Shown: positions 52,470-61,272, counted from the first letter of the stretch. The stretch is 64,000 bases of DNA from Humibacter albus DSM 18994 (GCF_000421825.1 NZ_ATXT01000013.1:62001-126000); one strand, 5' to 3'. The notes: generated by a model from the letters alone, not told the origin. Made by a program: numbers and translations.

Positions 52470-53234
52470 ATGACCACCCACTTCATCGGCGATACGGCCA
52501 CATTGACCGGTCGTTCGCTCAAGCACGTCACGCGCAGCCTCGACACCATCATCACGACGTGCGTCATGCCGATCGCGTTCCTGCTGCTCTTCGTCTACGT
52601 CTTCGGCGGGGCCATCGAGACGGGAACGGATGTCTCCTACATCGACTATCTGCTGCCCGGCATCCTGCTCATCACCATCGCCACCGGAATCTCGTACACC
52701 GCCTACCGACTGTTCCAAGACATGCAGGGCGGCATCGTCGAGCGGTTCCAGTCGATGCCGATCGCCCGCTCGTCCACACTCTGGGCGCACGTGCTCACCT
52801 CGCTCGTCGCCAACGCGCTCTCGCTGGTGGTCGTGGTGGGCGTCGCTTTCGCTATGGGGTTCCGGTCGGGCGCGAACGTGCTCGACTGGCTGGGGGTGGC
52901 GGGCATCCTGCTGCTGTTCACGCTGGCGCTCACCTGGATCGCGGTGATTCCGGGGCTCGTGGCCAAATCGCCGGACGGTGCGAGCGCGTTCTCGTACCCG
53001 CTGATCTTCCTGCCGTTCATCAGCTCGGCGTTCGTACCCACGGCATCCATGCCAGGGCCTGTGGCGTGGTTCGCGCAGTACCAGCCGGTGACGCCGATCG
53101 TGAACTCGGTCCGCGCGCTGCTCACGGGGCAGCCCGTGGGTGGCGACATCTGGATCGCGCTTGCCTGGCTCATGGGTGTTCTGGTCGTGGCGTACGCGGT
53201 GGCCCAGGTGATCTATCGCCGCAAGGTTTCGTAG
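52470..53234 (+). CDS. ABC-2 type transporter permease (DrrB-like)
   Basis: This protein of 254 residues has six membrane segments (first at about 24-48 after SLKHVTRSLDTIITT). The ABC-2 signature region FLPFISSAFVPTASMPGPVAWFAQYQPVTP lies near the end. The start at 52470 is chosen because GAGGAG lies seven bases upstream; in-frame ATGs at 52440 and 52452 overlap or abut the ATPase stop. It pairs with the upstream ATPase to form an exporter. Confidence 0.93.
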   Translation: MTTHFIGDTATLTGRSLKHVTRSLDTIITTCVMPIAFLLLFVYVFGGAIETGTDVSYIDYLLPGILLITIATGISYTAYRLFQDMQGGIVERFQSMPIARSSTLWAHVLTSLVANALSLVVVVGVAFAMGFRSGANVLDWLGVAGILLLFTLALTWIAVIPGLVAKSPDGASAFSYPLIFLPFISSAFVPTASMPGPVAWFAQYQPVTPIVNSVRALLTGQPVGGDIWIALAWLMGVLVVAYAVAQVIYRRKVS

Positions 53235-53245
53235 CGTGTTGTGCT

Positions 53246-53430
53246 CCCTGAGCGAGCGAAGCGAGTCGAAGGGCGCGGTGCTCCCTGTGCTCCCTGTGCT
53301 CCCTGTGCTCCCTGAGCGAGCGGGGCGAGTCGAAGGGCGCTGCTTCACGCCGTAGCGTCGCCGCGGAACGGGCCCCTTCGACTCGCTTCGCTCGCTCAGG
53401 GAGCAGGGGTGTCTCGCGCTCGCTCAGGGA
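53246..53430. repeat. cluster of REP-like palindromes, left of the GIY-YIG gene
   Basis: Three full copies of a 28-bp imperfect palindrome (CCCTGAGCGAGC then GAAGCGAGTCGAAGGG) lie at 53246-53273, 53310-53337 and 53374-53401, the last in inverted orientation; a partial copy follows near 53417. A 9-base tandem repeat (GCTCCCTGT, four units, 53280-53315) links the first two. Confidence 0.9.
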
Positions 53431-53476
53431 GCAGGGCTGCATTCGCGCTCGCTCGGGGCGCAGTAGCGGCCCCCTC

Positions 53477-53809
53477 TCACGGCGCGGATTCGGAGTCATC
53501 GCGCTCGGCTGCCTGCGCCATCGTTCCGGCGGCTGCCCGCTGTCGACGAGACCAACCGGCGAGGTCGGCGATACGACCCGCCACCAGCGCCTCCTTCTTG
53601 GTGTGCGACCAACCGTGCAGCCGCCGCTCAAGTGAATAGGCGTCGGCGATATGTCCGGTCTCCTCGGACCACACGAGTCGCACCGGCAGCCTTTCGCGCG
53701 TGTAGGCGCTGCCGCCGAGCTCATGCTCGAGAAGCCTCCGTTCAAGGTCGGTCGTGCTTCCCGTGTAGTAGGTCCCATCCGAGCATTCGAGAATGTAGAC
53801 GAAAGGCAT
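53477..53809 (-). CDS. small GIY-YIG nuclease
   Basis: This protein of 110 residues is a single GIY-YIG domain: VYILECSDGTYYTGSTTDLERRLLEH carries the two tyrosine motifs and catalytic arginine, LVWSEE the glutamate region, and SLERRLHGWSHTKKEALV the conserved helix. No DNA-binding domain is attached. The ATG at 53809 begins the domain and has GATGCT six bases upstream. It lies between two clusters of REP-like palindromes, three on one side and three on the other in full form, plus the linked tandem repeats. A functional tie between nuclease and repeats is inferred only. Confidence 0.88.
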   Translation of the reverse strand: MPFVYILECSDGTYYTGSTTDLERRLLEHELGGSAYTRERLPVRLVWSEETGHIADAYSLERRLHGWSHTKKEALVAGRIADLAGWSRRQRAAAGTMAQAAERDDSESAP

Positions 53810-53909
53810 GCCGATAGCATCCACGGCCGAAGTGCAGCGCCTCCTGGTGTTCCTGGGCGAATGTGGAGTGGTTGTCACCCGGACCGTGTGGACGGAGAGT
53901 TGGCGGCGG

Positions 53910-54069
53910 CCCTTCGACTCGTTTCGCTCGCTCAGGGGTGGTGCTTCCGGGCGGCGTGCCCTTCGACTCGCTTCGCTCGCTCAGGGAGCAGGGAGCAGGG
54001 AGCAGGGAGCAGGACTGTAGCGGCCCTTCGACTCGCTTCGCTCGCTCAGGGAGCAGGGAGCAGGGAGCA
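53910..54069. repeat. cluster of REP-like palindromes and GGGAGCA tandem repeats, right of the GIY-YIG gene
   Basis: Copies of the 28-bp element in inverted orientation (CCCTTCGACTC then CTCGCTCAGGG) lie at 53910-53937, 53959-53986 and 54024-54051. Tandem GGGAGCA units follow the second and third (53984-54013 and 54049-54069), running up to the pgm stop codon. Confidence 0.9.
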
Positions 54070-55689
54070 CTAGCGCAGGGCGGCGTCGACGATCTTCTTC
54101 GCCTCGGACTGCACCTGCTTCAGGTGGTCCGGGCCGAGGAACGACTCGGCGTAGATCTTGTACACGTCCTCCGTGCCGCTGGGGCGGGCCGCGAACCAGG
54201 CGCTGTCGGTCACGACCTTGACACCGCCGATGGGTGCGTCGTTGCCCGGCGCCTTCGACAGCTTCGCGGTGATGCGCTGGCCGGCGAGCTCCGTGGCTTC
54301 GATGGAGTCGCCGTCGAGCTTGCCGAGGCGAGCCTTCTGCTCTTTGGAGGCCGCGGCATCCACTCGCTGATACACCGGGTCACCGAACTGTTCGGTGAGC
54401 TCGGCGTAGAGCTGCGATGGGCTCTTGCCGCTGACGGCGATGATCTCGCTGGCCAGCAGGGCGAGCAGGATGCCATCTTTGTCGGTCGTCCATGCCGTGC
54501 CGTCGAGGCGGAGGAACGAAGCTCCTGCGCTCTCCTCGCCGCCGAAGCCGACGGAGCCGTCGACGAGGCCGGGCACGAACCACTTGAATCCGACCGGCAC
54601 CTCCCACAGGCGGCGGCCCAGTGACTCCGCAACGCGATCGATGATCGACGAGGAGACGAGGGTCTTGCCGACGGCGGCATCCTCCCGCCACTGGGGTCGG
54701 TGCGTGTAGAGGTACTGGATGGCGACGGCCAGGTAGTGGTTCGGGTTCATCAGGCCGCCATCGGGCGTCACGATGCCGTGCCGGTCGGAGTCGGCGTCGT
54801 TGCCGGTGAGCACATCGAAGTCGTCCTTGTGCTTCAGAACGGATGCCATGGCCGACGGTGACGACGGATCCATACGGATCTTGCCGTCCCAGTCGAGCGT
54901 CATGAAGCCCCACTGCGGATCGATCGTCGGGTTCACCACCGTGAGGTCGAGGCCGTACGTCTCGCCGATCAGCGCCCAGTAGTGCGCGCTCGCGCCACCC
55001 AGCGGATCCGCGCCGATGCGCACGCCCGCGCGCTTGATGGCATCCACGTCGATGATGTTGCGTAGGTCGTCGACGTAGTTGCCGCGGAAGTCGTACGTGC
55101 CGACGCCGCTCGGCTCGGCTCGGTTCACGTCGCGCAGCCCGTTCCCGATGATCTCGTTGGCGCGATTCGCGATCCAGCCCGTGGCATCCGAGTCGGCCGG
55201 ACCGCCGTGCGGCGGGTTGTACTTGAAGCCGCCGTCGCGCGGCGGGTTGTGGCTCGGAGTGACGACGATGCCGTCGGCCTGCGGCCCGCCCGGATGCTCA
55301 CGGTTGTACTTGATGATGGCGTGGCTGACGGCGGGCGTCGGCGTGAAGTCGTCGTACTCATCCATCAGCACGTCGACGCCGTTCGCGACGAGTACCTCGA
55401 GCGCCGTGGTCTGAGCCGGCATGCTCAGCGCGTGCGTGTCAGCGCCGATGAACAGCGGGCCCGTGGTGCCCTGGCCCTGGCGGTATTCGACGATCGCCTG
55501 CGTGACCGCCGCGATGTGGTCGTCGTTGAAGGCGGCGTCGAACGCGCTCCCGCGGTGGCCGCTGGTGCCGAAGACGACGCGCTGTTCCGGCACGTCAGGC
55601 TCCGGATGCAGGTCGTAGTAGGCCCGCACCAGGGCCTCCACGTCGATCAGGTCTTCGGGGGTGGCTGGCGTGCCTGCGCGATCCGACAT
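54070..55689 (-). CDS. pgm: phosphoglucomutase (alpha-D-glucose phosphate-specific)
   Basis: This protein of 539 residues interconverts glucose 1- and 6-phosphate. Family motifs are the phosphoserine loop [13 protein letters not shown], the Mg-binding loop [10 protein letters not shown], the sugar loop [10 protein letters not shown] and the phosphate-binding [13 protein letters not shown]. The length is typical of the E. coli Pgm branch. ATG at 55689 is the conserved start. It links glycolysis with glycogen and nucleotide-sugar synthesis, including the UDP-glucose used by ugd. Confidence 0.96.
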   Translation of the reverse strand: MSDRAGTPATPEDLIDVEALVRAYYDLHPEPDVPEQRVVFGTSGHRGSAFDAAFNDDHIAAVTQAIVEYRQGQGTTGPLFIGADTHALSMPAQTTALEVLVANGVDVLMDEYDDFTPTPAVSHAIIKYNREHPGGPQADGIVVTPSHNPPRDGGFKYNPPHGGPADSDATGWIANRANEIIGNGLRDVNRAEPSGVGTYDFRGNYVDDLRNIIDVDAIKRAGVRIGADPLGGASAHYWALIGETYGLDLTVVNPTIDPQWGFMTLDWDGKIRMDPSSPSAMASVLKHKDDFDVLTGNDADSDRHGIVTPDGGLMNPNHYLAVAIQYLYTHRPQWREDAAVGKTLVSSSIIDRVAESLGRRLWEVPVGFKWFVPGLVDGSVGFGGEESAGASFLRLDGTAWTTDKDGILLALLASEIIAVSGKSPSQLYAELTEQFGDPVYQRVDAAASKEQKARLGKLDGDSIEATELAGQRITAKLSKAPGNDAPIGGVKVVTDSAWFAARPSGTEDVYKIYAESFLGPDHLKQVQSEAKKIVDAALR

Positions 55690-55779
55690 GCGCTCCAGTC
55701 TCGCACCAGCGCGCCCCTGCGTCTGCCCCGGGACGCGCCTTGTCGTGTGCCGCACGGCTCGGGCCGCGCCTTCGCCGTC

Positions 55780-55842
55780 GAGACATACCGAATCGGCCGA
55801 GACAGCCTTCGTGGCGGTATGTCTCGGCCGAATGGGTATGTG
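55780..55842. repeat. palindromic intergenic element (family also at 36126)
   Basis: CATACCGAATCGGCCGAGACA pairs with TGTCTCGGCCGAAT followed by GGGTATG across a short loop. The core TCGGCCGAGAC and outer GAGACAT/ATGT match the element at 36126-36196. It lies in the divergent space between pgm and pheA. Confidence 0.8.
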
Positions 55843-55907
55843 TGACGAGCAGAAGCGCTTCCCAGGCGGAGGCGGTAACTCGCGCGTGGGCGGGCGTCGG
55901 CCGCCAC

Positions 55908-55913
55908 TAGGAT
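55908..55913 (+). promoter_or_regulatory. leaderless -10 element (TAGGAT) of pheA
   Basis: TAGGAT lies exactly six bases before the ATG at 55920. Confidence 0.6.
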
Positions 55914-55919
55914 TTCGGC

Positions 55920-56894
55920 ATGTCGGATGCCAGCACCCAGACCGAAGAGACCTACAGCTTTCTGGGGCCGTCCGGCACGTTCACCGAGGCCGCGCTCGCG
56001 CAGGTGCCGCAGGCACGGGGCAAGACGTGGCGGCCCGTCAACAACGTCGGTGAAGCGCTCGACGACGTCGTGAGCGGCCGCAGCGTCGCCGCCATGATCG
56101 CCATTGAGAACTCGATCGAGGGCGGCGTCTCAGCCACGCAGGACGCGCTCGCGATTATGCCCGGGCTGCGCATCGTGGGCGAGTACCTGGTGCCGGTGGG
56201 CTTCGTGCTGGTGGCGAGGCCGGGAACGACGCTGGCCGATGTGAAGACGGTGACGGGGCATCCGGTCGCGTATGCGCAGTGCACGGCATGGCTCGGCGCG
56301 CAGCTGCCTTCGCACGACTACGTGCCGGCCTCGAGCAACGTCACCGCGGCCACTGATCTGCTGCAGACGGATGCCTCCGGTCGCCCGCTCAGCCCGGCCG
56401 ACGCCGCCATCGCTCCGCCCACGATCGTCGGCCACTACGACCTGACGGTGCTGGCAGAGAACATCATCGACAACCCGAATGCGGTCACGCGGTTCGCGCT
56501 CGTGAGCCGCACTCGGAGCATCCCGGCGCCCACGGGTGCCGACAAGACGAGCCTCATCATCGAGCTGCCCGCGGAGCGGGCAGGCACGCTCGTCGAGATG
56601 CTGGAGCAGTTCTCAACCCGCGGCGTGAACCTGAGCCTCATCGAGTCCCGGCCGATCGGCGACGAGTTCGGGCGGTACCGATTCATCATCGATGCGGATG
56701 GGCACGTGCACGACGAACGCGTGGCGGATGCCCTGCTCGGCTTGTTCAGGTTCAGCCCGAACATCCTGTTTCTGGGCTCGTATCCCCGTGCCGACCGCGT
56801 GCCGGTGGACTTCGACGCCCGCTACGCCGACGACGTGTTCATCGAGGCGCGCGACTGGCTGCGCGGCCTGATCGGCGGCGAACCGGAGGCGTAG
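55920..56894 (+). CDS. pheA: prephenate dehydratase
   Basis: This protein of 324 residues converts prephenate to phenylpyruvate in phenylalanine synthesis. The catalytic domain (about 10-195) starts [14 protein letters not shown] and ends with the TRF motif in [10 protein letters not shown]. The ACT regulatory domain (about 210-285) has [13 protein letters not shown] and the phenylalanine-binding [14 protein letters not shown]. It is monofunctional with no chorismate mutase domain, as usual in Actinobacteria. Confidence 0.96.
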   Translation: MSDASTQTEETYSFLGPSGTFTEAALAQVPQARGKTWRPVNNVGEALDDVVSGRSVAAMIAIENSIEGGVSATQDALAIMPGLRIVGEYLVPVGFVLVARPGTTLADVKTVTGHPVAYAQCTAWLGAQLPSHDYVPASSNVTAATDLLQTDASGRPLSPADAAIAPPTIVGHYDLTVLAENIIDNPNAVTRFALVSRTRSIPAPTGADKTSLIIELPAERAGTLVEMLEQFSTRGVNLSLIESRPIGDEFGRYRFIIDADGHVHDERVADALLGLFRFSPNILFLGSYPRADRVPVDFDARYADDVFIEARDWLRGLIGGEPEA

Positions 56895-57114
56895 GGCCGC
56901 CCGGAACTGAGCGCGTTGGCGCGCGGGTTGGCGCTGTCGTCTGCACCAGTGTTGCTCGGGCGCAGCCGACCCCGAGAAACCCGCCGGCGCGTGAACGGAC
57001 GGTTCCGTTGATGTCGGAGTGGCCGGGCGGGCGCCGTCGGAGTCGGAGCCCTGAGCCGGCTTCCGCCCGAACCGGAAGCGGGCCGGTGGTGGACTGCACG
57101 GCCGGCGCACCCCA

Positions 57115-57120
57115 TACCCT
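57115..57120 (+). promoter_or_regulatory. leaderless -10 element (TACCCT) of the GNAT gene
   Basis: TACCCT lies exactly six bases before the ATG at 57127. Confidence 0.55.
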
Positions 57121-57126
57121 GGAGCA

Positions 57127-57546
57127 ATGGATGCGCGCTTCCGCTTCTCGTCCCGCACCGCCGACATCGACCGTGAGCTCGTGCACCGCTGGCTGAGCAC
57201 GGAGTCGTACTGGGCGACGGGCCGTCCGCGTGCGACGCAGGAGACGGCGATCGACGGCTCGCGCAACTATGGCGTGTTCGACGCGGAGACGGGGGCCCAG
57301 GTCGCGTACGCCAGGGTTGTGACCGACGGCGCCACCTTCGCCTGGCTGTGCGACGTGTTCGTCGATCCGGCGGAGCGCGGCAAGGGGCTCGGCGTCGGGT
57401 TGATCGACGGTGTGGTCGCCGATCTCGAGCCGTTCGGGCTCAAACGCATCCTGCTCGCCACCGGTGACGCCCACGGCCTGTACGCCAGGTTCGGGTTCGG
57501 ACCGCTCGACGACCCCTCCAAGTTGATGGCCCGCGCGGGGGCCTGA
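57127..57546 (+). CDS. GNAT-family N-acetyltransferase
   Basis: This protein of 139 residues has a central GNAT fold with DVFVDPAERGKGLGVGLIDGVV containing the acetyl-CoA loop and a C-terminal GLYARFGFGPLDDPSKLM. The acceptor is unknown. It is convergent with the lipid/diacylglycerol-kinase-like gene with only seven bases between stops. Confidence 0.9.
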   Translation: MDARFRFSSRTADIDRELVHRWLSTESYWATGRPRATQETAIDGSRNYGVFDAETGAQVAYARVVTDGATFAWLCDVFVDPAERGKGLGVGLIDGVVADLEPFGLKRILLATGDAHGLYARFGFGPLDDPSKLMARAGA

Positions 57547-57553
57547 CCCGCGC

Positions 57554-58708
57554 CTACGCGGGGTGCGGCACGCGCACGACGAGGGCGCCGGCATCCGCCC
57601 AGAAGTGCGCGGCAGCGACCTCCCCGAAGCCGTCGCCGTCGAGCTCGACCTGTTCGACGTGGTCGAGCTCGACCCGCACGGAGGGCCCGCGCAGGTAGGT
57701 CAGCGTGGTCGCCTTATCGGAATTCGTGTACCGGATGATCCGCCGCCCGAACGCGCTGCGCCGCAGCACGCGGTTCTCCCAGGTGACCTTGCGCCAGATG
57801 AGCAGCCAGCCGAACACCGTGCGCGGCTGCAGCAGCGCGATGTCGAGCTCGCCGTCGTCGAGCGAGGCATCCGGCATGAGTTCCATGTTTCCGGGCAGCA
57901 CGCCGCAGTTGCCGGCGAGGATCGTGCTCACATGCGCCGAGTGCGGCGGATGCCCCGGCAACGTGTAGTGGATGTGCAGCTTCTTCGTGCCGATCGAGCG
58001 CAGCCCACCGTCGATGTAGGCGAGCCACCCGACGCGCTTCTTCAGCTGCGGGCTGGTGTTCGCGATCATGGCAGCATCGATGCCGAGGCCCGCCATCACG
58101 AGGAACACGTGCTCGCTGGATGCCCCGTTCTCGCGGGTGAGCTCCGCCACTCCCACATCGATCTGCTTGTCGACACCCGAGAAGGCGGTACGAACGGATG
58201 CCGGCAGGTCCGTCAGTGGGAGCCCGAGATTGCGCGCGAGCAGGTTGCCCGTGCCGAGCGGGATGATGCCGAGCGGAACTCCGCTGCCGCGCAGCCCGGC
58301 TGCCACTGCGCGGATCGTCCCGTCACCGCCGGCCGCCAGCACGAGATCGGCGCCGTCTTCGACGGCCCGGCGGGCGAGGCCGTGGCCGGCGTCGTCGACC
58401 GTGGTCTCCAGCCAGAGGGGGGAGTCCCAGGGGGCGGCCTCGGCGGTGAGCGGCTCCGTGGTGAGCGACTCGGCGGTCAGCGACTCGGCGATGGGGGATC
58501 CGGCGAGACCGGCTTGGGCCGTGGCGCTCCCGGCGTCCTCGACCACGGCGGTAGGCGCTCCGGCGGAGCCGCTCGTCGACGCATTGACAGCTGCGACTGC
58601 CGCCTCCACCGCCACACGCAACTCGCGCGATTCCGCCTTGAGGGGGTTGTAGACGACGGCGACCAAGCGACGTGGTGCGTCGCCTGCCGGCTCGATCGAA
58701 TCGGTCAC
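57554..58708 (-). CDS. diacylglycerol/lipid kinase family protein
   Basis: This protein of 384 residues has the DAGK catalytic motif (LVLAAGGDGTIRAVAAGLRG) and the IPLGTGNLLARNLGLP loop, then a C-terminal beta-sandwich domain with MPDASLDDGELDIALL. It phosphorylates diacylglycerol or a related lipid. About 50 residues between the first strand (VVYNPLK) and the catalytic motif form an unusual Ala/Ser/Thr/Glu-rich insert with near-repeats of SLTAE and PLTAE. GTG at 58708 has TAGCGT six bases upstream. Confidence 0.93.
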   Translation of the reverse strand: MTDSIEPAGDAPRRLVAVVYNPLKAESRELRVAVEAAVAAVNASTSGSAGAPTAVVEDAGSATAQAGLAGSPIAESLTAESLTTEPLTAEAAPWDSPLWLETTVDDAGHGLARRAVEDGADLVLAAGGDGTIRAVAAGLRGSGVPLGIIPLGTGNLLARNLGLPLTDLPASVRTAFSGVDKQIDVGVAELTRENGASSEHVFLVMAGLGIDAAMIANTSPQLKKRVGWLAYIDGGLRSIGTKKLHIHYTLPGHPPHSAHVSTILAGNCGVLPGNMELMPDASLDDGELDIALLQPRTVFGWLLIWRKVTWENRVLRRSAFGRRIIRYTNSDKATTLTYLRGPSVRVELDHVEQVELDGDGFGEVAAAHFWADAGALVVRVPHPA

Positions 58709-58714
58709 GGGCCC

Positions 58715-58720
58715 ACGCTA
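58715..58720 (-). promoter_or_regulatory. leaderless -10 element (TAGCGT) of the lipid kinase gene
   Basis: TAGCGT on the minus strand ends six bases before the GTG at 58708. Confidence 0.55.
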
Positions 58721-58784
58721 CCGACCGTCGCCCGGGAAGCGGGAGGGGCGCCCGCCGCAACGGCAGAAGAGCACACCTTCCCGT

Positions 58785-58825
58785 TTCGAACTGAAGTGCC
58801 AGGAATTCGAACTGAAGTACCAGGA
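58785..58825. repeat. 20-bp tandem pair in the dagK-serS gap
   Basis: Two copies of TTCGAACTGAAGTGCCAGGA, one base different, start at 58785 and 58806. They lie in the 465-base gap between divergent dagK-like and serS genes, which holds only repeats and promoters. Confidence 0.8.
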
Positions 58826-58860
58826 ACAACGGAAACCGCCGGCCCGGGACGCGAGACCGG

Positions 58861-58955
58861 GGTTCGCGGCGCGGCTCCGCGCAGCGGAGTTCGCCGCAAC
58901 AAGGTTCGCCGCAGCGGGGATCCGCGCAGCAGGGGTCCGCGCAGCGTGGTTCGCG
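58861..58955. repeat. degenerate CGCGCAGC-type tandem repeats
   Basis: Imperfect 16-19-base units containing GGTTCGCCGCA or GGTCCGCGCAGC follow one another without coding potential. They continue the repeat-rich gap upstream of serS. Confidence 0.65.
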
Positions 58956-59034
58956 CAACTAAATCAGGCTGAGGCGAATCAGGCGTCGTATATATCGATC
59001 TGGTCTGACATGGCCTGAAATAGTGACGGAAGGT

Positions 59035-59083
59035 CGTGGTCTGCGCGAGCGGGCTCCCGCAGACCACCCCTCAATCGCCCATA
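59035..59083. repeat. 49-bp direct repeat with hairpin, copy A, upstream of serS
   Basis: The copy contains the inverted repeat GTGGTCTGCG and CGCAGACCAC around a 12-base loop, followed by CCCTCAATCGCCCATA. Copy B at 59115-59163 differs at one base. Confidence 0.85.
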
Positions 59084-59114
59084 TCGCGGCATTGCCGCTC
59101 AGGTGCTCAATCGG

Positions 59115-59163
59115 CGTGGTCTGCGCGAGCGAGCTCCCGCAGACCACCCCTCAATCGCCCATA
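59115..59163. repeat. 49-bp direct repeat with hairpin, copy B, reaching the serS promoter
   Basis: This copy ends in CCCATA, whose last two bases begin the TAGACT -10 element of serS. In copy A the same position reads CATATC. The hairpin could be a protein site or an attenuating structure in upstream transcription. Confidence 0.85.
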
Positions 59164-59167
59164 GACT
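59162..59167 (+). promoter_or_regulatory. leaderless -10 element (TAGACT) of serS
   Basis: TAGACT lies exactly six bases before the GTG at 59174. Confidence 0.65.
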
Positions 59168-59173
59168 TGAGCG

Positions 59174-60442
59174 GTGATCGATCCCGTCCTTCTGCGCGAA
59201 AACCCCGACCTCATCAGGCGTTCGCAGGAGGCTCGCGGGGACTCTCCCGATCTCGTCGACGACGCGCTGAACGCGGACTCCGAGCGTCGTGCGGCGATCA
59301 CCGAGTTCGAGTCCCTGCGCGCCGAGCAGAACGCCTTCGGCAAGCGCGTGGCATCCGCTCCCCAGGAGGAGAAGAAGGAGCTCGTCGCGCAGGTGCAGCA
59401 GCTTGCGGCGAAGGTCAAGCAGGCGCAGGCGCAGGCATCCGCTGCCGAAGAGCGGTTCGAGACGGCTGTGCGCAGCATCGGCAATGTCATCATCGAGGGC
59501 GTCCCTGCCGGCGGGGAGGACGACTTCGTCACGCTGCGCGAGGTGGGCCGGATTCCGAGCTTCGACTTCGAGCCGCTCGATCACCTCGAGCTCGGAGAGA
59601 GGCTCGACGCCATCGACATGGCCCGCGGCGCCAAGGTGAGCGGTGCCCGCTTCTACTTTCTGAAGGGCGTCGGCGCCCGGCTCGAGATCGGGCTGATGAA
59701 CTACGCGCTCGCCGTGGCGCTCGAGAACGGCTTCACGCCGCTCATCACGCCCACGCTGGTAAAGCCCGAGATCATGCAGGGCACCGGATTCCTCGGCGCC
59801 CACGCCGACGAGATCTACCACCTCGGCACCGACGACCTCTACCTCACCGGCACCAGCGAGGTAGCGCTCGCCGGGTACCACTCCGATGAGATCCTCGACC
59901 TCGAGCCCGGCCCACTGCGCTACGCCGGCTGGTCCACCTGCTTCCGGCGCGAGGCCGGCAGCGGTGGCAAGGACACGCGCGGCATCATCAGGGTGCACCA
60001 GTTCAACAAGCTCGAGATGTTCGTCTACACACGCCCCGAGGATGCCGAGACCGAGCACCTGCGCCTCCTCGCGTTGCAGGAGCAGATGCTGCAGTCGCTC
60101 GGCCTGGCGTACCGCGTGATCGACACCGCTGCCGGCGACCTCGGGTCCAGCGCCGCGCGCAAGTACGACGTGGAGGCCTGGGTGCCGACCCAGGGCCGCT
60201 ATCGCGAGCTCACCTCCACCTCGAACTGCACCACGTTCCAGGCCCGCCGCCTGCAGACGCGCTACCGCACCGAGAACGGCAAGACCACGCCGGTCGCCAC
60301 GCTGAACGGCACGCTGGCCACCACGCGCTGGCTCGTCGCGCTGCTCGAGACCCACCAGCGCGCCGACGGATCCGTGACCGTCCCCGAGGTGCTCCGGCCC
60401 TACCTCGGCGGACTCGAGGTGCTGCAGCCGGTCGTCAAGTGA
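59174..60442 (+). CDS. serS: seryl-tRNA synthetase
   Basis: This protein of 422 residues charges tRNA-Ser. The N-terminal coiled-coil arm (about 30-100) is rich in Glu, Lys, Gln and Ala. The class II catalytic domain follows with motif 2 ([26 protein letters not shown], described here in one family motif of two halves) and motif 3 near [26 protein letters not shown] is the serine-binding loop. Length and motifs are standard. It starts with GTG and overlaps the next gene by four bases. A tRNA-Ser gene lies 2 kb downstream. Confidence 0.97.
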   Translation: MIDPVLLRENPDLIRRSQEARGDSPDLVDDALNADSERRAAITEFESLRAEQNAFGKRVASAPQEEKKELVAQVQQLAAKVKQAQAQASAAEERFETAVRSIGNVIIEGVPAGGEDDFVTLREVGRIPSFDFEPLDHLELGERLDAIDMARGAKVSGARFYFLKGVGARLEIGLMNYALAVALENGFTPLITPTLVKPEIMQGTGFLGAHADEIYHLGTDDLYLTGTSEVALAGYHSDEILDLEPGPLRYAGWSTCFRREAGSGGKDTRGIIRVHQFNKLEMFVYTRPEDAETEHLRLLALQEQMLQSLGLAYRVIDTAAGDLGSSAARKYDVEAWVPTQGRYRELTSTSNCTTFQARRLQTRYRTENGKTTPVATLNGTLATTRWLVALLETHQRADGSVTVPEVLRPYLGGLEVLQPVVK

Positions 60443-61272
60443 GTCGCCGAGTGGCGGCATCCGATCGTCTGCTGATCGCCCTCGACGTCGACGGCACGCT
60501 GATGCGCGAGGACGAGACGATCGGCGACGCGGTCAAGGATGCCGTCGCACGCGTCATCGAGGCCGGTCACGAGGTCACGCTGGCCACCGGTCGCAGTTGG
60601 GAGACCGCCGCCGACCTGCTGCCCCTGTTCGGGATGCGGCCGCGGTTCGTCGTGTGCTCGAACGGCGCCGTCATCATGCAGCGCAAGAAGGGCGAGTACA
60701 CGCGCGCGTTCGTGGAGACGTTCGATGCGCGGCCCGTGTTGGAGAAGGTGCGTCCGTTCCTGCCCCAGGGCAGCTTCATGGTGGAGGACGCCGACGGCAG
60801 CAGGCACTACACCGAGGGCATGGACGACTCCGGGTGGCGTCTCGGCGACGACGATCCCGTGTCGTTCGAGGAGCTGGGGCTGGTTCCCGCCAGCCGAGTG
60901 GTGGTGATCTCGCCGTCGCACGACACCCAGGAGTTCCTCGAGATCGTCGAGAGCATGGGTCTGCACCAGGTCACGTACTCGGTCGGTTGGGCCGCCTGGC
61001 TCGACATCTCGCCGCAAGGCGTGTCGAAGGGGTCGGCGCTGGAGCGGGTGCGGTCGTGGCTCGGCCTTCCGACGCAGAATCTGCTCGCCGTCGGCGACGG
61101 ACGCAACGACGTGGAGATGTTCGAGCTGGCGCGTTCCGGCGGCGGCCGCGCCGTCGCCATGGGCCAGGCACCGGATGCCGTGAAGGATGCCGCGGGCGAG
61201 GTCACGGGGACCGTCACCGACGACGGACTGGCGGACGTGCTGAACGAGGTGGCCGGCCGCCGGGCGGTATAG
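60439..61272 (+). CDS. HAD-superfamily (Cof-type) phosphatase
   Basis: This protein of 277 residues shows HAD motif I ([11 protein letters not shown]), motif II region (TLATGRSWE), the Cof-type cap, and motifs III/IV (GVSKGSALE and [14 protein letters not shown]). It would dephosphorylate sugar phosphates or similar small molecules in the cytosol. GTG at 60439 overlaps serS by four bases. The pairing of serS with a HAD gene recurs in related actinobacteria, a statement from general knowledge rather than from this window. Confidence 0.93.
   Translation: MSRRVAASDRLLIALDVDGTLMREDETIGDAVKDAVARVIEAGHEVTLATGRSWETAADLLPLFGMRPRFVVCSNGAVIMQRKKGEYTRAFVETFDARPVLEKVRPFLPQGSFMVEDADGSRHYTEGMDDSGWRLGDDDPVSFEELGLVPASRVVVISPSHDTQEFLEIVESMGLHQVTYSVGWAAWLDISPQGVSKGSALERVRSWLGLPTQNLLAVGDGRNDVEMFELARSGGGRAVAMGQAPDAVKDAAGEVTGTVTDDGLADVLNEVAGRRAV

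Noticed and set aside
53246-54069. A CRISPR array
   Set aside because: Repeats are palindromic, irregularly spaced and in both orientations, with a gene between them; no spacers of constant length exist and no cas gene is present.
59035-59173. A T-box leader for serS
   Set aside because: The serS transcript appears to begin at its start codon; the hairpins lie upstream of the -10, and no T-box sequence or antiterminator was seen.
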